Of a stretch of 64,000 nucleotides of DNA, positions 59,574 through 64,000 are shown piece after piece. The notes under the pieces were generated by a model, which saw only the letters and a list, made by a program, of their open reading frames with translations, did not search any database and had not been told where the DNA came from. The DNA lies in assembly GCA_037178975.1 (NCBI GenBank), contig JASJZH010000001.1, forward strand, positions 5,936,501 to 6,000,500, read 5' to 3'. How positions within the stretch are numbered: the stretch's first letter is position 1; each line of letters starts with the position of its first letter. Source of the DNA: Oscheius tipulae (taxonomy: Eukaryota > Nematoda > Chromadorea > Rhabditida > Rhabditidae). A program made the translations under genes and the position numbers.

Positions 59574-62500
59574 TTAGCATTCACTAGTATTTGGCTCTTC
59601 TTCTGTCTGGACGGGATCCTCGTTTTCTTCCTCGTCGCAGCCTTCCGAGGTCACTTCCATGTCCACGACCTCGTAATTGTCCTTGGTCAATGTTGAGTTG
59701 AGCATCGAGCTGTCCACCATCATATCCCTCACCTCGTAGTTGCTCCTGGAATGAGTTTTTTTTAAGCTAAGTGAGAAAATGCAATATTTAGAGGCCTCCG
59801 GTGTCCGAACAGAGTTACAGCCATCAAAGTTAGCGAACAAGTTGATACACTGCTAAAAAGCCTCCACTCGATGCAGATGACCTGGGTTTGATCCTCACGA
59901 AGGGGAACCTTTGAGCAGAGAAGTTGACAGGTTAAAAAGTTCCTTGAACCCAAAAGGGCGATTGTCGTATTGTTGAATATTATGTCAAAACAAGCAAATT
60001 CTGATGGAAACACCCACTTATCTAAACCCGAATTGAAGAACATGTTCTCCTTGTCCTGAATAGTTCTGGCGCGAAGGCCGAGATCCGTTTTATCTTCCGT
60101 CATGTCCTTCAGCGCCAGTCGGGCCTCTCGGCCCACATCTATATCGCCATCCTTGGCCAGCTTCTTCAGCACTTCTCCGACCGTCAGCGTCGTCTCTTCA
60201 CCCTGCGGCACAGGACTGAGCCCATGGTCGAGAAGAGCCAGGGCTTTGCAGGACGCCAGACGGATGTTGGCCACTTCTAAACACGAGATTGTTCAAGGGC
60301 AAAAGTTAAATTAACGTACTGTCGAAAGCTTTGGCGAAGAGCTGTGCCAGGAGGAGATGTCGGAACTGCTCCGGTGAGAAGGCCTTCTTATCCAGCAGTC
60401 CGTAGCAGATTTGAGTGAAACTGAAGAATGAAATGATGTGTCTGAAGCAAGGAAAGCCTCACGTGATCCTTCTTCCCCATTTTGAGGAGCCGGCAAAACT
60501 GGTGAGGATGTCTTTGATCAAGGTCGCGGTGATTGGCATCTCCTGGTCCATCCTGTCGCTACCCGACTGCTCGAAGTGAGCGAGCCGGCGCATAACTTCA
60601 ACGAGGAGCAGGACGGCTTCCGAACGGACTTCTGCTATGCGGTCGTTGGCCAATGTGAGCGCAATGGCGCTGATGGCTCCGTTGATTTCGACGATCCCAT
60701 AAAGACTACACAGCTTGCGGCACTGTCTAGAAAACAAAAATAGCATGAAGATAAGCTGAAATACTCACATGGCAAACTCGTGTTTATGACGCCAGTCATT
60801 CCGGAGAGTATTTGCGCTTAGAGGGAGCATCTGTGGCAGGACGTCGATCATCGAGACGCGTTTCTCCTCGGAAATACATTGGAAGAAGTCAAAGAGATTC
60901 TTGAGGATGTTGTAGCGGACTTCGGGGGCATCATCGCGGTACTGATTGAAGATGGGCAGGAGATCCGTGTCGGCCCAGTCCCGTCCGACGATCCTGGCAA
61001 TTTCGTGGAGCGAGGAGGCGATGGTCATACGGACACGCTGGAAATTAATTGGGTAAACTTTTTAAGAATAGAGATAATCTACCTGATCTTCGTTGGACAA
61101 ACGTTTGTAGGCGTCCCTCAGGATGGGCCAACTGTCTCTTCCTAGCGTATAGGCGACGGCCGGGAAGTTGTGAGCACAGTATCTGTTGATGTCGGGATCG
61201 GACTGGACGGATGGCGAGACCATAGAGAGGAAATTGTCGACGAGATCTCTCGGAACATGGAACTAAAATTCACACAATTACAAGCTTTCAAAGTTTGAAA
61301 ACGAACTATCAAATCGGCCGGGCTCGTACTATTCTCGTCAACGTCCATGTCCGAGATGTCGACCATCTTCTCCGCATCCTCGTCACTGCCCCGACAGTCG
61401 CGAATCGGGTCTTCCATTTCATCAGGTTCGCTCTTGAATGAGAGCGAATCGGTGAGGTGCTCGGAGAAGGTTTCGGCCGAGTCCGTGTCCAGTTTCACCT
61501 TCTCCATGGACGAGGTGAGTTCCTGTATCGATGTGGCGAGGCTGCTAGTTGCTCCAAAGGCGATCAGATCGTCCCTAAATCGCCTAGTTTGTACAAGAAA
61601 CGCTGGGAAACTAACGAAATATCGACAATGTCGTGACCAGCGCTCCAGTATCCAGGCCCGAAGCCGCTGCTATGCGATTCTTCCTCTTCGGTTCCTTCCA
61701 TATTTTCCCCTTCCTCCTCGTCGTCGAAAAAGGTCTGATCGAGGCCGTCGTCGTTAAAGTCGAGATTGGAGAGATCTTCCACCGAGCTGCATTTTGCTGC
61801 CACAGACGTGGAACCGCTGAAAAAGTTGGGCTATTGGCAATACAAACAATGACTAACGAGAAGGAAGTGCGGAAGTCGTTCTGATCCCAATTGTCCAGCA
61901 TTGTTGTCATCTCGCCCAAGACTCTAAAATGCTCGTTTTTTCTAAAGTGATGAAACTAACGTGTCAGCCTCTTCTTGGGAAAAAGGACGACATCGATTGT
62001 GGCTCTCCGAGGGAACGTAGACTCCTTCCGGGAGCTCCTCGAAGTGGAAGTCCGACTTCTGTTCCATGGCCACATTCTCGTCGATGACTACCTGTCCAGC
62101 CTCATTGATATTCAGTCCGGTGATCGAGGAGTCGGCAAAAGTCGAGATAAAGGGGCCGAGCTCCTGGAAGGCCTGGTAAGCGACCCAGCGACTATTGTCT
62201 TTCAGAAGGTCGCTGAATCTGGGAGCGAGGAGATTCTTTCTGGTCTCGGGCGGACAGTTGTGAGACACCTGAACTCGTTTTTATCATGAATAAATGTCAA
62301 ACAAATACCTGGACGATAATCTCGCTGACAATCTTGCGAACGCTCCAGTTGTTGTCGCCGATCAGCGCCACGACGTGGGGGACGACAAATTCCTCTGTGA
62401 ACTTTCCTCCAAATTCATCGGACAGATAGCCGAGGATGGAAATGGCTGCCTGAAAAACGAGGACTCATTATCCGCCACAATCCATCAATGGCCACATTTT

Positions 62501-64000
62501 GGCATCAGTCTCTCCCCCGCCACATTTATGCCTTAATTAAGTCCACGCACGAACAAAGAAAGGTCAACACCGTATCTTTTTATGGTTCAAAACTGTCCTT
62601 ATTTGACGCAGATCTAAGCTTTTGCTGGTGCTCGCTCCAATTCACAGTAATCCTGGTCCGTCCCGGCGAATAAAAGCCATAAGCCACCAAGGAGCCATCA
62701 AATATAGCCCAAAACCGCTGTCACAAGGACCTCGATTCATATATGCTAATTGGCAGAGAAAGATCACGTCATCCGGGGCTGGAACGCAAACACCTCGTAT
62801 AGATAGAGTTTTGCGGCGTTCACGATGCAGATTCTTCCACTTTTTTATTAATCTGTAAATTCTCGAAGTTCTGTCAATTCTGTCTTTCATCATCCCTCGA
62901 TTATGAATTTCCTTTCCTGAGATCTTTTTCCAACCATCACCACCAACTGTTGCCACAGTTCCCACAAACTGTACCTTTTTCACATGAACATGCTCGTCCC
63001 GTAGCAGGAGCGAGAATTTCGGAATGAAATGCTCAAAGATCCATCGGGAATCCAGGCGGCTCTGGGCGATGCGGCAAATGGTCTGAAAATCGAGAAATAA
63101 AAAATATTTCTAGATGAAGGTTCGATATTGATCTTTTCATCTTTCAAAGGGGGTAGGAGGGATGAAGAGAGAGGCATTTTTTGCCCATTACAGCACATCA
63201 AAGCTGGCTGTGATATGAGCACTCTTCGACAAATCACGCACCCCTTTGATGTGCCAATAGTGAGCGTAGCCATTGGGGGTAAGGGAGAGGAAGGAGGATA
63301 CAGGGCTCTGAAATGAGGGTGGGGTGCCGCCGGGGTCACCAACTGCCAGCCTCGCCACCTGTTAACGACAGCTGCTCGCCAAATGCGCATAGAACAAAAA
63401 CTCAATTGGAAAGAGGGAGAGAAAGGAGCAGAGCACTTTGGTGAGCAATGAGGGCGAAAAACAGAATAGTGATACGGCTACGGAAACGCGTCTCACTACC
63501 CATGTCTTTCACCGCCAGAGTCACATCTGCAGAAAGAAGAAGGGTGGGGGAGAGGGCAAACGAACAAAACGGGCAAGGCAAGGCGCCTCTGGACCTCTCC
63601 GCCCGCGAGACACTCTCTCACACAACACTCGTCTCTCTGCGTCTCTTCCCATCCCGCGCGTTCTTTTCGAGAGAGAGAGAGAGAGAGAAGAAATGCACGG
63701 CATACACACAATACCCCCTCTGCACACAGACTGATAGCGCTCCCAGGGATTTTTTCGTTTCAGAGAGATGGGACGGCGGCGGCAGGCGAAAGTAAACAGG
63801 TTTCGGAGTGAGAGAGCCCGTACCGTTGCGAGCTCATTTCGATGTTCCTCGACGACCTCGTGCGATACGAGCAGGTCGAAAAGGGTCGGGATTATCTTTT
63901 CCTGCAGTTCTTCTGAAAACACCATTTTAGTGAAAATCAAACAAAATAGTATACCTTCTGTGATGGAATCGCGTTCCAGGAGAGCTGTCGTGGCGTAGAT
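59574..64000 (-). CDS. PPP4R1: Protein phosphatase 4 regulatory subunit 1, HEAT-repeat protein (5' end beyond window)
   Basis: This is a HEAT-repeat subunit that targets the PP4 catalytic subunit. The best match is near 62290-62100, CPPETRKNLLAPRFSDLL followed by RWVAYQAFQELGPFISTFAD, which lines up with human PPP4R1. A long acidic, low-complexity insert follows (61790-61340; DFNDDGLDQTFFDDEEEG, SEPDEMEDPIRD), then more HEAT repeats, for example RVRMTIASSLHEIARIVG, EVRYNILKNLFDFFQ and EVRSEAVLLLVEVMRRL. It ends in Glu-rich EEEPNTSEC with the stop at 59574. An intron of about 740 bases near 63060-63800 has a GA tract. The start codon is off the window, so the gene is partial. Confidence 0.85.
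59829..59905 (+). other. tRNA-like sequence in a PPP4R1 intron (antisense)
   Basis: TTAGCGAACAAGTTGATA (59830-59847) resembles an A box with two extra bases, and CTGGGTTTGATCC (59882-59894) is a good B box. The spacer between them could hold a long variable arm. No acceptor stem is seen. Confidence 0.4.
63669..63688 (+). repeat. (GA)n microsatellite in a PPP4R1 intron
   Basis: Ten GA units in a row, in a purine/pyrimidine-skewed intron. No gene overlaps it. Confidence 0.9.

Overview
The window is nuclear DNA of a nematode. Genes are split by short GT-AG introns, the smallest near 34-40 bases. The clearest phylum markers are a cuticle collagen with the nematode N-terminal domain and a Cys/Gly-Tyr tail, a cathepsin L that reads like C. 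elegans CPL-1, two innexins, and 3' splice acceptors lying within a few bases of many start codons, as expected for spliced-leader trans-splicing. I cannot name the genus.

Layout from left to right. A retinoblastoma-family gene (p107/lin-35 type, minus) fills 102-4930. VPS51 (5429-8466) and a MEKK4/MAP3K4-type kinase (8609-14747) follow on plus. Next on plus are the CAAX prenyl protease Ste24 (15398-17193), an NDRG-family gene (17733-19480), Integrator subunit 8 (20348-24085) and a cuticle collagen (24829-25922). A head-to-head innexin pair shares about 190 bases of promoter (minus copy 26263-28566, plus copy 28759-30742). A mobile-element patch (30.7-33.6 kb) holds a decayed Tc1/mariner transposase and a LINE fragment, just downstream of an HNF4-type nuclear receptor (minus, 33686-35406). 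Then on plus come RIO kinase 1, a Lys/Glu-rich coiled-coil protein perhaps related to MAP7, CPSF2, TDP2 and a SAFB-like SAP/RRM protein. Cathepsin L is minus (53427-55307), a MAK/ICK kinase (dyf-5 type) is plus (56276-59335), and a PP4 regulatory subunit 1 gene is minus and runs off the right edge.

Most genes are housekeeping factors for RNA processing, trafficking, signalling and DNA repair, and do not form one pathway. The unusual content is noncoding: about nine tRNA-like sequences with recognisable A and B boxes but decayed stems, mostly in introns and on either strand; a family of roughly 50-base imperfect palindromes sharing a TTGTAG/CTACA core; interleaved poly(A) signals between dyf-5 and PPP4R1; and splice-site anomalies in the minus innexin and the HNF4 gene. 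I did not find a convincing new multi-gene system.

Exon limits were read by eye from frame, splice sites and family similarity. Gene ends are usually firm; internal splice points are approximate unless stated.
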